Assembly (NCBI GenBank): GCA_963711315.1
Contig: CAVQDQ010000001.1
Location: 62,001 to 126,000 of the forward strand
Direction of reading: 5' to 3'
Length of the DNA: 64,000 nucleotides
DNA from: PALSA-612 sp963711315
Lineage (GTDB): Bacteria; Actinomycetota; Thermoleophilia; Gaiellales; Gaiellaceae
Both the position numbers and the translations under genes were made by a program. Positions 17,704 through 27,127 of this stretch are shown here, piece after piece; positions within the stretch are counted from its first letter, which is position 1, and every line of letters starts with the position of its first letter. The notes below the pieces were generated by a model. The model was given only the letters and a program-made list of their open reading frames with translations. It made no database searches and was not told the origin of the DNA.

Positions 17704-18220
17704 CTACCAGCGGCCGCGGTGTACGACCTCGTCGAACGCTCGCCGGTTGAGCCGCTTGAGCGGCCGGAGCGGCCCGTCGGCCGGGTAGCCAAGCGAGACG
17801 AGGTACGCGAGGAAGTGGTCCATCCGGGAAGCCGAGGATCTTCCGAGCGAGCTCCTGATCCTGCACGGACGAGTGGCAGGTGCCGATCCCGAGGTCGGCC
17901 GCGGCGAGCATCATCAGCATCGTCGCGTGACCGAGGTCGTACTGCAGGAGCCCGGCCCAGCGATCGTCCGGGGGATTCGGTGCGACGATCGCGATCGCGG
18001 CTGCGGCGCCGCCGACATGCCAGGCGCCCTGCCAGACGCCGGTGAGGTCGCGGAGCTGGTCGCGGTCGGTAACCAGCACGAAGTCCCACGGCTGCCAGTT
18101 CTTCGCCGACGGCGCGAGCCGGCCCGCCTCGAGGATCGTCGCGAGGTCTTCCTCGCTCACCGATGTGGGCGAGAACTCCCGCACGTTGCGACGCGACCTC
18201 AGCGCGTCCCAGGTCTCCAC
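17704..18220 (-). CDS. Nitroreductase family protein, one frameshift
   Basis: FMN-dependent oxidoreductase of the nitroreductase superfamily, about 172 residues when repaired. Visible: SRRNVREFSPTSVSEEDL at residues 9-26, the APSAKNWQPWDFVLV flavin-binding turn, GIGTCHSSV, and, after a shift near 17823, the expected SLGYPADGPLRPLKR and the DEVVHRGRW end. The unrepaired frame runs on to 17633 with unrelated sequence. The shift falls in a GG/CC run. Physiological substrate unknown; members reduce quinones, nitro groups or enones. Confidence 0.82.
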
Positions 18221-18268
18221 GCCGTCACCTTACGACGAACGCGCGCACCTTGCCCACGGCGGGCGTGA

Positions 18269-20410
18269 TCACGTTGCGACCGCGAACAGGCGCCAGGTGC
18301 CCGGAACTCCGGTCAGCTCGTGCTCGCCTCGCTCGGCGAAGACGATGCCCGAACCGGCGACGATGTCCTTGACCGTGCCCGACACGAGCACTTCGTTCGG
18401 CTGGGCGGCCGCGGCGATGCGGGCCCCGATGTGGACTGCGATCCCGCTGACGCTTCCGTGTCCCTGCTCGATCTCGCCGGTATGCAGGCCGGCCCGAACC
18501 TCGAGACCGAGTGCCCGGACGGCATCGACGATCGCCGATGCGCAACGCACCGCCCGGGCGGGACCGTCGAACGTCGCGAAGAATCCGTCGCCGGCAGTAT
18601 CGACCTCTCGTCCTCGAAAGCGCGCGATCTGAGCGCGTATCGCGTCGTGATGACGGCGGAGCAGTTGCTGCCAGGCGCGATCGCCGAGCTCTGCCGCCCG
18701 GGCCGTCGAGCCGACGATGTCGGTAAAGAGGAGCGTGGCCAGGACGCGGTCGGGCTCGACCTCGTCGACTCCCGAGAGAAACCGCTCGATCTCGTCGAGC
18801 AGTCGGTCTCGATCACCCTCCCAGGGGAGGTGGTCGTCGCCCGGTAGCTCGACGAGCTGCGCGCCGGGAATGTGCTCGCCCATGAACCGCGTCGCGTCGC
18901 GGTAGTACTCGGCCGACCGGTAGGTGACCAACGTCGGCACGCTGATCGTCGGAAGCACGTGGCGTACGTCGATCTCCGCGTTCATGATCCGGATGGCCCG
19001 ATTCGCAGCGGGACTGGCACCGCGGGCGAGGTACGAGCGATACCAGCGAGCCGCCGCCGGGTCACGCAGGACGGCCGGTCCGACCCGGCCGAGCCACCCC
19101 TCCGTCGCGGCGGCCACCCAGTCGTCCTCGTCCAGGACCGCGAGGCGTCTCTGTACTCCGTCCTCGGTCAGGCCGATCGGGTAGTCGGGCGCCCGCATCA
19201 TCCGGGCGAACGTGCCCATCAGGACCAGCGCGAGCGTTCGCTCGGGATGGGTCGCGGCGAAGAGCGCCGACATCGCTCCCCCCTCGGAGATCCCGAGCAG
19301 GACCGCGCGCTCGGAGCCGACGGCGTCGAGCACGGCGCGGACGTCGTCCATGCGTGTCTCGAGGTCGGGAAGTTTCTCGGGCGACACGCGGTCGGAGAGC
19401 CCGGTGCCACGCTTGTCGAAGAGGATCAGCCTCCCCATCGATGAGAGACGGCGGTAGAAGCCGGCCAGCTTCGGGTTCTCCCAGCCCGGCTGGAACGTAC
19501 ACACCCAGCCGTGCACGAGGACGAGGTCGAGTGGCCCGTCGCCCACGACCTGGTAGGCGATCCGGACGTCGTCGCTGCGCGCATACGCGATCTCGGCTTC
19601 GGAGCCGTCGCTCGTCATCAATGAACGGGCGTCCGTCACCACTTCTGCAGGTCCGGTAGCGGTAGGCGCGGGTAATTCCAGCCTGGCGTCGTGGAGAAGG
19701 ATTCGCCGCTCCAGCTCCTTGAGCGACGGTGACGGCTCGATTCCGAGCTCGGCATCAAGCGTGCGGCGGTAGGCCTGATAGCCGGCAAGGGCGTCGGCCT
19801 GCCGGCCCGACCGGTAGAGCGCGACCATGTGCTGCGAGTGAAGCCGCTCGCGTAGTGGATGGCGCGCGATCAGCGTCTCGAGCTCGCCGATCACGTCGCC
19901 GTGCCCACCCAGGGCCAGATCGGCCTCGATGCGCCACTCGAGCGCGGCGAGCCGCAGCTCCTCGAGGCGGGCGCTCTCGGCTCGGGCGAACGGCTCCGAG
20001 AACTCGGCGAGCGCCGGGCCGCGCCAGAGCCCGAGCGCGTCCCGCAGCAACTCGGCTGCCTTCGTAGCAGCTCCCTCTGCAAGTGCGTCCCGGCCGTCTG
20101 CGACCAGACGCTCGAAGCGGGCCAGGTCGAGCTCGTCCTGGCCGACCTCGAGGGCGTAGCCGGGCGCACGAGTGTGGAGCCGCGGCTCGGGCAGCGCCTT
20201 CCGCAGCTGCGAGACGTGGATCTGCACCATCTTCTGCGCCGAAGCTGGAACGTCGGCGCCCCAGAGGTCGTCGACGATGCGATCGCGCGCGACGGTCCGG
20301 TTCGCGCTCAGGAGCAGAACTGCCAGCAAGGCCTGTTGCTTGCCCGATGCGAGTCGCAACGGCGCCGCGCCGTCGATGACTTCGAGAGGGCCGAGCAGCC
20401 GGAACTCCAC
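18269..20410 (-). CDS. SARP-type regulator fused to alpha/beta hydrolase and adenylate/guanylate cyclase
   Basis: A 713-residue, three-part protein in one intact frame. Residues 1-90 are an OmpR-like winged helix and 95-240 a bacterial transcriptional activation domain (BTAD), as in AfsR/SARP regulators. Residues 275-545 are an alpha/beta hydrolase with oxyanion LVHGW, nucleophile GISEGG (Ser375) and His527 (GDDH). Residues 553-713 are a class III nucleotide cyclase with both metal aspartates (FTDIVGST Asp564, AGDGFF Asp608). DNA binding, ligand hydrolysis or sensing, and cyclic-nucleotide synthesis could thus sit on one chain. The MFS gene ends 16 bases upstream on the same strand, so the two may be co-transcribed. 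Confidence 0.88.
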   Translation of the reverse strand: MEFRLLGPLEVIDGAAPLRLASGKQQALLAVLLLSANRTVARDRIVDDLWGADVPASAQKMVQIHVSQLRKALPEPRLHTRAPGYALEVGQDELDLARFERLVADGRDALAEGAATKAAELLRDALGLWRGPALAEFSEPFARAESARLEELRLAALEWRIEADLALGGHGDVIGELETLIARHPLRERLHSQHMVALYRSGRQADALAGYQAYRRTLDAELGIEPSPSLKELERRILLHDARLELPAPTATGPAEVVTDARSLMTSDGSEAEIAYARSDDVRIAYQVVGDGPLDLVLVHGWVCTFQPGWENPKLAGFYRRLSSMGRLILFDKRGTGLSDRVSPEKLPDLETRMDDVRAVLDAVGSERAVLLGISEGGAMSALFAATHPERTLALVLMGTFARMMRAPDYPIGLTEDGVQRRLAVLDEDDWVAAATEGWLGRVGPAVLRDPAAARWYRSYLARGASPAANRAIRIMNAEIDVRHVLPTISVPTLVTYRSAEYYRDATRFMGEHIPGAQLVELPGDDHLPWEGDRDRLLDEIERFLSGVDEVEPDRVLATLLFTDIVGSTARAAELGDRAWQQLLRRHHDAIRAQIARFRGREVDTAGDGFFATFDGPARAVRCASAIVDAVRALGLEVRAGLHTGEIEQGHGSVSGIAVHIGARIAAAAQPNEVLVSGTVKDIVAGSGIVFAERGEHELTGVPGTWRLFAVAT

Positions 20411-20425
20411 GCTTGGTCGTCGAAG

Positions 20426-21622
20426 CTAGCACGACGATGGGAGCGGGGCTGTTGCCGGGTGGTGGTGCTGCATGCGGCCGCCGATGGCGGCGGCGGCGGC
20501 GACGAAGAGCAGGCCGATGAGTGACCCGAAGGCCGGGTAGCCGCCCAGGGCGAGCGCCGCGCCGGCCAAGAAGGAGCCGGCGAAGTAGCCGAACTGCATC
20601 GAGGCGGCGCGCATGGCCATCGCCCCTGGGCGCAACTCCGCGGGCGCGGCGAGCCCGAACGCGCTCGAGATGAAGGTTCGTCCTCCGGCGGCGAACGCGG
20701 CGGCCGAGAACAGCACCGCGCTGACGACGGTGGAGGGCCGCGAAGCACCGAAGAGCGCGGTCGTCATGGCAAGCGCTACTGAGAGGACGACCAGAAGCCG
20801 CCTCGCGTCACGCTCGACGAAGCGCCGAAGGACCTGGTTGCCGGCGACGTATGCGCCGGCGCCGATCGCCAGAACCGCGCCGGTGAGCTCCGTGGACGTG
20901 CCGTACGACTCGACGAAGAGGGCGCCGGCGTAGACCAGCGTGGCCGCCCACGCGGTGTTGGCGAGCAGCTCTGCAGCGAGCCACCGCCCCAGCCCCGGAG
21001 CGGCGAGAGCTGCGCGAAGGTTCCGCGGCGGCATCGACGACGGCTGCTCGCCCCGCCGGCTCCCGACCGCCGCGCCCGCGAACAGGGCGGCGGGGAGTGG
21101 GAGCACGAGCCAGGCGTAGCGCCAGCCGCCCTCTGCGACGAGGCCGATCAGCGGCTGCCCGACGATCCAGGCTGCCGGCTGACCCACGAGCGCCCATGAG
21201 AGCACCGCCGGCCGCCGCTCTGGCAGCGCCCATGCGGCCGCAGCAAGCGTCCCCGCCGTCGTCATGATCGCGATGCCGGCACCGACCGGCACCTGCGCTG
21301 CGGCAAGCAGGGTCAGGTTGGGGGCGGCGGCGCTCATGAGCGCTCCGATCGCGAGCAGCATCGCGCCGCCGAGGAGCTGCCGGCCCAGCCCGATCCGTCC
21401 GCCAACGCGGGGGAGGGCGAGCGCTGTTACGCCGGCGACCAGGCCCGCGATGGTTCGCAGCTGACCGGCCAAAGCGGTCGAGACGTCGAGATCACGCGCG
21501 ACCTCGACGAGAACGGGCGAGAGCGCGATCACGCCCGCCTGCGCCGCGAACAGGCACAGGAACAGGATCGCGCCGACCGTCCGGTAGCCGTCGTTCGCGC
21601 TGGTTGTTGTCGTGCGGGGCAT
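20426..21622 (-). CDS. MFS transporter
   Basis: Twelve-TM major facilitator protein of 398 residues, intact. It starts at the ATG at 21622 after a GGAGG site on the minus strand. The first helix carries LFLCLFAAQAGVIALSPVL; the loop after TM2 has RVGGRIGLGRQ in place of the classical GxLaDrxGrr motif; the conserved mid-protein loop lies near residue 205. The ending HHHPATAPLP is a short His-rich cytosolic tail. The family resembles AraJ/Bcr-type exporters, but nothing fixes the substrate. The following SARP-cyclase gene is 16 bases away, so a regulator-exporter pairing is likely. Confidence 0.85.
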   Translation of the reverse strand: MPRTTTTSANDGYRTVGAILFLCLFAAQAGVIALSPVLVEVARDLDVSTALAGQLRTIAGLVAGVTALALPRVGGRIGLGRQLLGGAMLLAIGALMSAAAPNLTLLAAAQVPVGAGIAIMTTAGTLAAAAWALPERRPAVLSWALVGQPAAWIVGQPLIGLVAEGGWRYAWLVLPLPAALFAGAAVGSRRGEQPSSMPPRNLRAALAAPGLGRWLAAELLANTAWAATLVYAGALFVESYGTSTELTGAVLAIGAGAYVAGNQVLRRFVERDARRLLVVLSVALAMTTALFGASRPSTVVSAVLFSAAAFAAGGRTFISSAFGLAAPAELRPGAMAMRAASMQFGYFAGSFLAGAALALGGYPAFGSLIGLLFVAAAAAIGGRMQHHHPATAPLPSSC

Positions 21623-21646
21623 GCGTCGCCTCCTGTCTGTGGTCGG

Positions 21647-22441
21647 TCACAGGAGACAGGGAGGCGGGAAAAGACCGGTTGCCCGCCGGACCAGTCCGCG
21701 GTAAAGAACGCACTGTCTGAAACCCAGGGACTCCGATTGGCCGATCGCAGCTGTTACGGGCGCTATAGCCGGGGTCGTCAATTCAGTAGGTGCCAACGGT
21801 GGCCCGTCGATCGCGCCGACTGCACTGTTTTGGCGCGTCCGCTGAAGATGCAGCCGCTCGGCGCGCTGCTTGATTCCGCGCAGCATCCTCCGTTCCATGA
21901 CCAGCGACGCCGGCTCCATCGGAACCATGCCCAGGCGAGCACTGACGCTCGGGAGCCGGAAGCGATTGCGGCTTATCAGTTGCGTCGAGCTGTCGCGTGA
22001 CTCGAGGATGAACGTCCATACCCAATTGCCATCCTCGGAGCGCCAGGCGAGAACATGTTCCGGCTCCACGCGCTCGATGCGCATTCGGTTGGACCCGTAG
22101 CCGATCGTGTCGCCGAGCTGAGGATGCTGGAACTCCGGCAGGACGCGGTCGGCGCTATGCATGTCCAGGCCGAGGAGGTTCTCGATCCAGTCGTAGCTGT
22201 ATGCCCCGCCACGCGGCGATGGGCCCATCTGCGCGATCCACGGCCAGACGGCAGAGGGAGGCGCATCGATGCGGATCGCCCGTGTCGCGATCCCATCGGC
22301 TGCTGCGAGCAACTCGTCGCCGGGCAGGGTTGCAGCGGCCTCAGCTTTGGTCGCACCCCAGGTAAGGATCGTCGCGCGCAGAAACCGCTCGTAGAGGAGG
22401 CCGAGCCCCGCGAGCGTTATGACGGCCAGGCGAAGCTTCAA
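21647..22441 (-). CDS. Membrane-anchored SRPBCC (polyketide-cyclase/START-like) protein
   Basis: Begins at TTG 22441, overlapping the TGA of the universal-stress gene (TTGA). An N-terminal TM helix (about residues 5-25) is followed by an SRPBCC ligand-binding fold: IDAPPSAVWPWIAQMG, GAYSYDWIENLLGLD, LGDTIGYG and WVWTFILE, as in helix-grip proteins with a hydrophobic pocket. After KQRAERL (about residue 193) come about 70 low-complexity residues unlike the family, so the gene may really end near 21860 through an indel. The longer reading frame that fuses it to the UspA N-terminus results from a frameshift in uspA. Confidence 0.7.
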   Translation of the reverse strand: MKLRLAVITLAGLGLLYERFLRATILTWGATKAEAAATLPGDELLAAADGIATRAIRIDAPPSAVWPWIAQMGPSPRGGAYSYDWIENLLGLDMHSADRVLPEFQHPQLGDTIGYGSNRMRIERVEPEHVLAWRSEDGNWVWTFILESRDSSTQLISRNRFRLPSVSARLGMVPMEPASLVMERRMLRGIKQRAERLHLQRTRQNSAVGAIDGPPLAPTELTTPAIAPVTAAIGQSESLGFRQCVLYRGLVRRATGLFPPPCLL

Positions 22442-22909
22442 AGGCCGGCTGCCCCCACAGCCGCTGCCGGGATGCTCGCGTGCTCGCGGACAATCACGAC
22501 GGGACGCTTCGACTCGGAGAGGACGCCGCGGGAGACGCTGCCGAGCAGCGCGTTGGTCAGTCGTTCCGTGCCCGCGAGAGCCGATGACGATGAGATCGGC
22601 ATCGAGATTGTCTGCGTACGCGACGATCTCGTCGACGACATCGCCCACCAGAAGCTTGGCAGTGGCGTGTACGCCCTGGCGCTCCGCGGCTGCTTTCGCC
22701 TCGACGAGGGGCTGTCTTTCTTCCTCGGTGACATCGTGCGGCCGAGCTCCGGCAGCCAGGCCGAAGCAGTTCATCGGGACGACGTCCAGCGGCCGAACGA
22801 CATGGACGAAAGTCACCGCAGCGTGCTGCTCTGCCGCCAACTCAACTCCGAGCTCGACGGCCTCATCGGAGGCCGGCGAGCCATCGATTGCTATCAGGAT
22901 CCTTTCCAT
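22438..22909 (-). CDS. Universal stress protein (UspA family), one frameshift
   Basis: Single-domain UspA protein of about 157 residues. ATG 22909 is set by an AAAAGGAGG site just upstream; a longer frame adds 11 residues that do not fit. Visible: RILIAIDGSPASDEAVELG at the start and the ADLIVIGSRG nucleotide-binding strand. A base is lost near 22567, and the expected GTERLTNALLGSVSRGVL and PVVIVRE end continue in another frame to 22438. The G-2x-G-9x-G(S) pattern of ATP-binding members is present across the shift. It shares a transcript with the SRPBCC gene through the TTGA overlap. Confidence 0.82.
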
Positions 22910-23084
22910 CGGAGCCTCCTTTTCCGGCTTGAAGCTGTCCAACTCATGATCCGGGGCGGTTCGCCGCCCACCATCGGGGCGAGCGCCGATCTGGCTGCGT
23001 AGTTCCCCGTAGAACGCGCAGGGTTCGCTTCGGACGACGCGAGGTCTCCCAGCCTGGAGGCTTCATGGCGGAGGAACAGGCTTC

Positions 23085-23678
23085 ATGGCAAACCCACGAA
23101 TTGGAATCGACCTGTACTGGTTGCCCCTGGGTGCCGGTGGGCATTCGGTTCGGCTGAACGGCCGGATCTTCGAGACGATCGCGGCACGCCGGGAGCGGCG
23201 GCCGGCGTGCGACCTCTACCACTCGGCGCTCGTGGTGCACGTGCCGGAAGGCGAATTCGTGATCGAGCAGGCACCGGTGCGCGATGGCGATGGCGCCGGC
23301 CGTGGTGTGGTGGCTATGGGTGCGGTCGGTAGCGGCTGGGCCGGCCGCTTCCGTCTCTTCCGTTACGAGGTACGCCGCTGGCGCGGCGGTGTCATTCCCG
23401 ACGTCGCCGAAGCAGTCGACAGCCCACAGCGGCTGACCGACGACGCACGGACGGCGCGTCGGCTACTCGAGCTCGTGCCGCTCGTACCGACTGCCGTCTG
23501 GGGCCGAGACGAGCTCGGCACCGGAGAGATGTGGAACTCCAATTCGACGATTTCCTGGTTGCTCGCTTCCAGCGGACTGCCAGTCGGAGAGATCAGGCCT
23601 CCGAAGAACGGTCGCGCCCCGGGTTGGCAGGCGGGAATCGTCGTCGCACGACAAGATCAGTCCCACGCAGGTACGTGA
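23085..23678 (+). CDS. Conserved protein of unknown function
   Basis: A 197-residue soluble protein. Distinctive, conserved-looking segments are YWLPLGAGGHSVRLNGRI near the start, LYHSALVVHVPEG, FRYEVRRWRGGVIPDVAEAV and MWNSNSTISWLL near residue 150, followed by GRAPGWQAG. The Ser/Asn-rich MWNSNS block flanked by tryptophans suggests a catalytic or binding site. I believe similar proteins occur in other actinobacteria without an assigned role. It is divergent from uspA and its stop overlaps the alternative GTG start of the ZIP transporter, so it may belong to that operon. Confidence 0.75.
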   Translation: MANPRIGIDLYWLPLGAGGHSVRLNGRIFETIAARRERRPACDLYHSALVVHVPEGEFVIEQAPVRDGDGAGRGVVAMGAVGSGWAGRFRLFRYEVRRWRGGVIPDVAEAVDSPQRLTDDARTARRLLELVPLVPTAVWGRDELGTGEMWNSNSTISWLLASSGLPVGEIRPPKNGRAPGWQAGIVVARQDQSHAGT

Positions 23679-23680
23679 GC

Positions 23681-24412
23681 ATGGAAGCGCTTACCGTCTT
23701 TCTCGTCGCGCTGGGAACAGCGCTCGCCACCGGGCTCGGGGCGCTGCCGTTTGCCTTCAACCGGTACCCGACGCGCAACTGGCTCGGGATTGCGAACAGC
23801 CTGGCGAGCGGATTCATGATCGGCGCCAGCCTGGGGCTCTTCTACGAGGGCGCGAAACAGGACGTCCCCCGTACAGCGATCGGCGTCGGTGCCGGCGTGG
23901 GGTTCATCTGGTGGAGCGGGCGCCTATTGGGGCGCCAGCGCGAACCTCACCTGGGCAGTCTCGTGGGGGCCGATGCGCGGAAGGCGATGCTGATCGTCGG
24001 CGTGATGACGCTGCACTCGTTCACCGAGGGGATCGGCGTGGGCGTCGCGTTCGGCGGTGAAGAGGCACTCGGGCTTCTCATCGCCATCGCAATAGCGGTG
24101 CACAACATCCCCGAAGGCCTGGCGATCAGTCTCGTTCTCGTGTCGCGCGGCGCCTCGGTGCGAAGCGCAGCCGGGTGGAGCATCTTCTCGAGCCTTCCCC
24201 AGCCACTCATGGCGGTCCCGGCCTTCCTCTTCGTCGAGGAGTTCGCGGCCTTTCTGCCTCTGGGGCTCGGTTTCGCCGCCGGGGCGATGATGTGGCTCGT
24301 GCTGGCCGACCTTTTGCCGGAAGCGCTCGAGACCGTCCGAGCTCCGGTCGTTGCGGTCGCGGTGGCCGGGTCGGCGCTTGCGATGCTCGCCTTCCTGCTG
24401 GTCCTCCTGTGA
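23681..24412 (+). CDS. zupT: ZIP-family divalent metal transporter
   Basis: Eight-TM ZIP protein of 243 residues for zinc, iron or manganese uptake. TM4 carries HSFTEGIGVGVAF and TM5 the signature HNIPEGLAISLVL, the binuclear metal site of the family. The long TM3-TM4 loop lacks the usual His-rich stretch. ATG 23681 is used; a GTG two codons upstream overlapping the previous stop is equally possible. Its TGA overlaps the ATG of the following acetyltransferase-synthetase gene (TGATG), implying translational coupling. The symbol follows the bacterial ZIP prototype; metal specificity is not proven. Confidence 0.88.
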   Translation: MEALTVFLVALGTALATGLGALPFAFNRYPTRNWLGIANSLASGFMIGASLGLFYEGAKQDVPRTAIGVGAGVGFIWWSGRLLGRQREPHLGSLVGADARKAMLIVGVMTLHSFTEGIGVGVAFGGEEALGLLIAIAIAVHNIPEGLAISLVLVSRGASVRSAAGWSIFSSLPQPLMAVPAFLFVEEFAAFLPLGLGFAAGAMMWLVLADLLPEALETVRAPVVAVAVAGSALAMLAFLLVLL

Positions 24413-27085
24413 TGCAGCGATACCGTGACACAGTCATGGACGACGTCGACGTAATCCTGAGAGACGGCGCCACTCTTCGCCTGCGTTCGCCGCAGCGCGA
24501 GGACTCCGAGCCGCTGCTCGATGTTCTTTCGGGCCCTTTCGGATCGAAGTCGCTACCTCCGCTTCCACGGGATTCCACACATCGACGATCGACTGGTCGA
24601 ACCGGTCCTTGATCCCGACTGGGAGGAACGCGGTGCCCTGCTCGGCACGGTCGCAGACGACTCCGGGGAGCGCGTCGTCGCCCTTGCCAACTACGTCCGC
24701 CTCCGCGATCCCGCGGTGGCGGAAGTCGCCTTCTCGGTAGCGGATGCGTTCCAGCGCCGCGGGATCGGCACTCGTCTACTCGAGCAGCTCGCGCGGCGCG
24801 CAGCCGCCCACGGTATCGGGCGCTTCGTGGCGGACGTGATGGGCGACAACCGCCAAATGCTGGGTGTCTTCGAGGCGATCGGCTTCGAGCTCACACGCGA
24901 GCGCGCCGGCGGCGAGCTCGAAGTCGAGTTTCCCATTGTCGTGACGGAGGGCTACGAGGCGCGTGTCGCCGAGCGTGATCACGTTGCTGTGATCGCATCG
25001 CTCCGTCCGTTCTTCGACCCGCACGCCGTTGCGGTGATCGGAGCATCGTCGAGAAGGGGCTCGATCGGAGGTGAGCTGTTCCGCAACATTCTCGAATCCG
25101 AGTTCGCGGGCGCCGCCTACCCGGTGAACCGCGACGGGACTCCAGTCGCGGGAGTTCATGCCTACCGCTCGATCGATGAGATCACCGAGCAGATCGACCT
25201 GGCCGTCATTTGTCTGCCGGGTGCAGGCGTCCTCGACGCGGCAGAGGACGCTTTGCGACAGGGTGTCCCGGCACTCGTTGTCATCTCGGCTGGATTCGCC
25301 GAGATCGGTAGCGAAGGGATCGAGCGGCAGGAGCAGCTGCTGTCACTCGTGCGCTCCCATGGGGCTCGCCTGATCGGCCCGAACTGCCTCGGCATTGCGA
25401 TCGCCGGGCCGAGCCTCAACGCAACGTTCGCCGCACGAGCCGCTCCGCCCGGGAACATCGGCTTCTCTTCGCAGAGCGGTGCACTCGGGCTCGCCTTCCT
25501 CGAAGCAGCGGTGACGCGTGGCCTTGGCCTCTCGGCCTTCGTCTCCATCGGCAACAAGGCAGACGTGTCGTCGAACGATCTGCTCGAGTGGTGGGAGGAC
25601 GACGAGGAGACGGCCGCGATCCTGCTCTACCTCGAGTCGTTCGGGAATCCGCGCCGCTTCGGTCGTCTTGCTCGTCGGGTCGCACGAAAGAAGCCGATAC
25701 TCGCGCTCAAGAGCGGCGTCTCTGCGAGTGGTCAGCGCGCCGCCAGCTCGCACACAGCGGCGCTCGCAGGTTCGGAAGCAGCCGTTGACGCGCTCTTCCA
25801 CCAGGCGGGAGTCATTCGGGCGGGGTCGCTCGAGGAGCTGATCGACGTGGCTGCGCTGTTTTCTACTCAGCCCAGGCTGGGAGGGCGCAACGTCGCCTTG
25901 ATGACGAATGCCGGTGGGCTGGGGATCCTGGCAGCCGATGCGTGCGATGCGGCCTCGCTCGAGGTGACGCCTCTCTCGGAGGAGACGGTCGAAGCACTGC
26001 GAGGCCTCCTGCCCCGTGAGGCGAGCGTCGCGAATCCTGTCGACATGCTGGGCGGCGCCACTGCGGATTCGTACGCGGCGGTTCTGCCTGTCCTGCTCGC
26101 CGACCCGCGCGTCGACGCGGTGATCGTGCTCTTCGTTCCCGCCGTGAGCGGGACGGCGGACGAGGTGGGAGCTGCGATCGAGCGTGCGATGGCTGATGTC
26201 GCCGTCGACAAGCCTGTGCTCGCCGTCGTGATCAGCGCGGAAGGGGTGCCGGCCGTGCTTCGCTCCGGATCACAGCATGTCGCGCCGTTCGCCTATCCCG
26301 AATCTGCCGCGCGGGCACTCGGTCGTGCCGCGGAACGCGCCGAGTGGCTGCGGCGTCCCCAAGGCACCCTGTCCGCGACGGAGGGGATCGACAGGTCGCG
26401 CGCTGAGGCGGTTGTCGCCAGGGCGCTGGAAGCTGCCGACGACGCGTGGTTGCCACCGCACGAGGTACGCGAGCTGCTACTTGCCTACGGAATCCCGGTC
26501 GTCGGGGAGAGGGTTGCCGAGAGCGCTGCGGACGTCGTCTCGGCAGCGGAGGAGCTCGGGCTACCCGTAGTCGTCAAGACCGCGGCGCCGGGCGCTCACA
26601 AGACGGAGCTCGGCGGCATTGCACTCGACCTCGACGACTCCCAGGCCGCAGTCGATGCGGCGGAAAGGATCGGGTTCCCCGTCGTCGTCCAACCCATGGT
26701 GAAAAGTGCCGCCGAGCTGTTGGCAGGAATCGTTCAGGACCCGATCTTCGGCCCGCTCGTCGCATTCGGCCCCGGCGGCGTACTTGCCGAGCTCATCGGC
26801 GAAGCCTCGTTTCGGATTGCCCCGTTGACAGACGTCGATGCGGAAGAACTTGTGACGACGGGGAAAGCAGGACGGCTGGTCGCCGGATATCGAGGCGCGC
26901 CTGCGTCGGATCAGGCGGCTCTCACCGATCTCGTGCTTCGGCTCAGCCGGCTCGGCGAGGAGCTTCCGGCGGTTGCGGAGCTCGATCTCAACCCAGTGCT
27001 CGGTCTGCCCAACGGCTGTGTTGCGGTCGACGCTCGTGTGCGCATTCGCCGCCCGGAGATCGTCGAACGCCGCAAGACCTGGTGA
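24412..27085 (+). CDS. GNAT acetyltransferase fused to NDP-forming acyl-CoA synthetase (Pat-like), one frameshift near the start
   Basis: About 890 residues: N-terminal GNAT acetyltransferase (about 10-165; acetyl-CoA loop RRGIGTRLL), CoA-binding domain (IGASSRRGSIGGELF), two succinyl-CoA-ligase-like domains (SQSGALGLAFLE, ASSHTAALAG with its histidine) and a C-terminal ATP-grasp (VVKTAAPGAHKTELGGI, AELDLNPV). Such proteins acetylate lysines of metabolic enzymes, classically acetyl-CoA synthetase; actinobacterial members put GNAT first, as here. The family histidine is kept, so synthetase activity is also conceivable. A one-base shift at about 24520 separates the first 36 residues from an otherwise intact frame. 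The start overlaps the ZIP stop. Confidence 0.87.
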
Positions 27086-27127
27086 GCCAAGACGTCCTGC
27101 AGCACGCGCCGTGCGACGTGCTCGTTG

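Noticed and set aside
21647..22942. A UspA-SRPBCC fusion of 431 codons
   Set aside because: UspA continues in another frame to its own stop at 22438, and the SRPBCC protein has a TTG start overlapping that stop; the fusion results from a frameshift.
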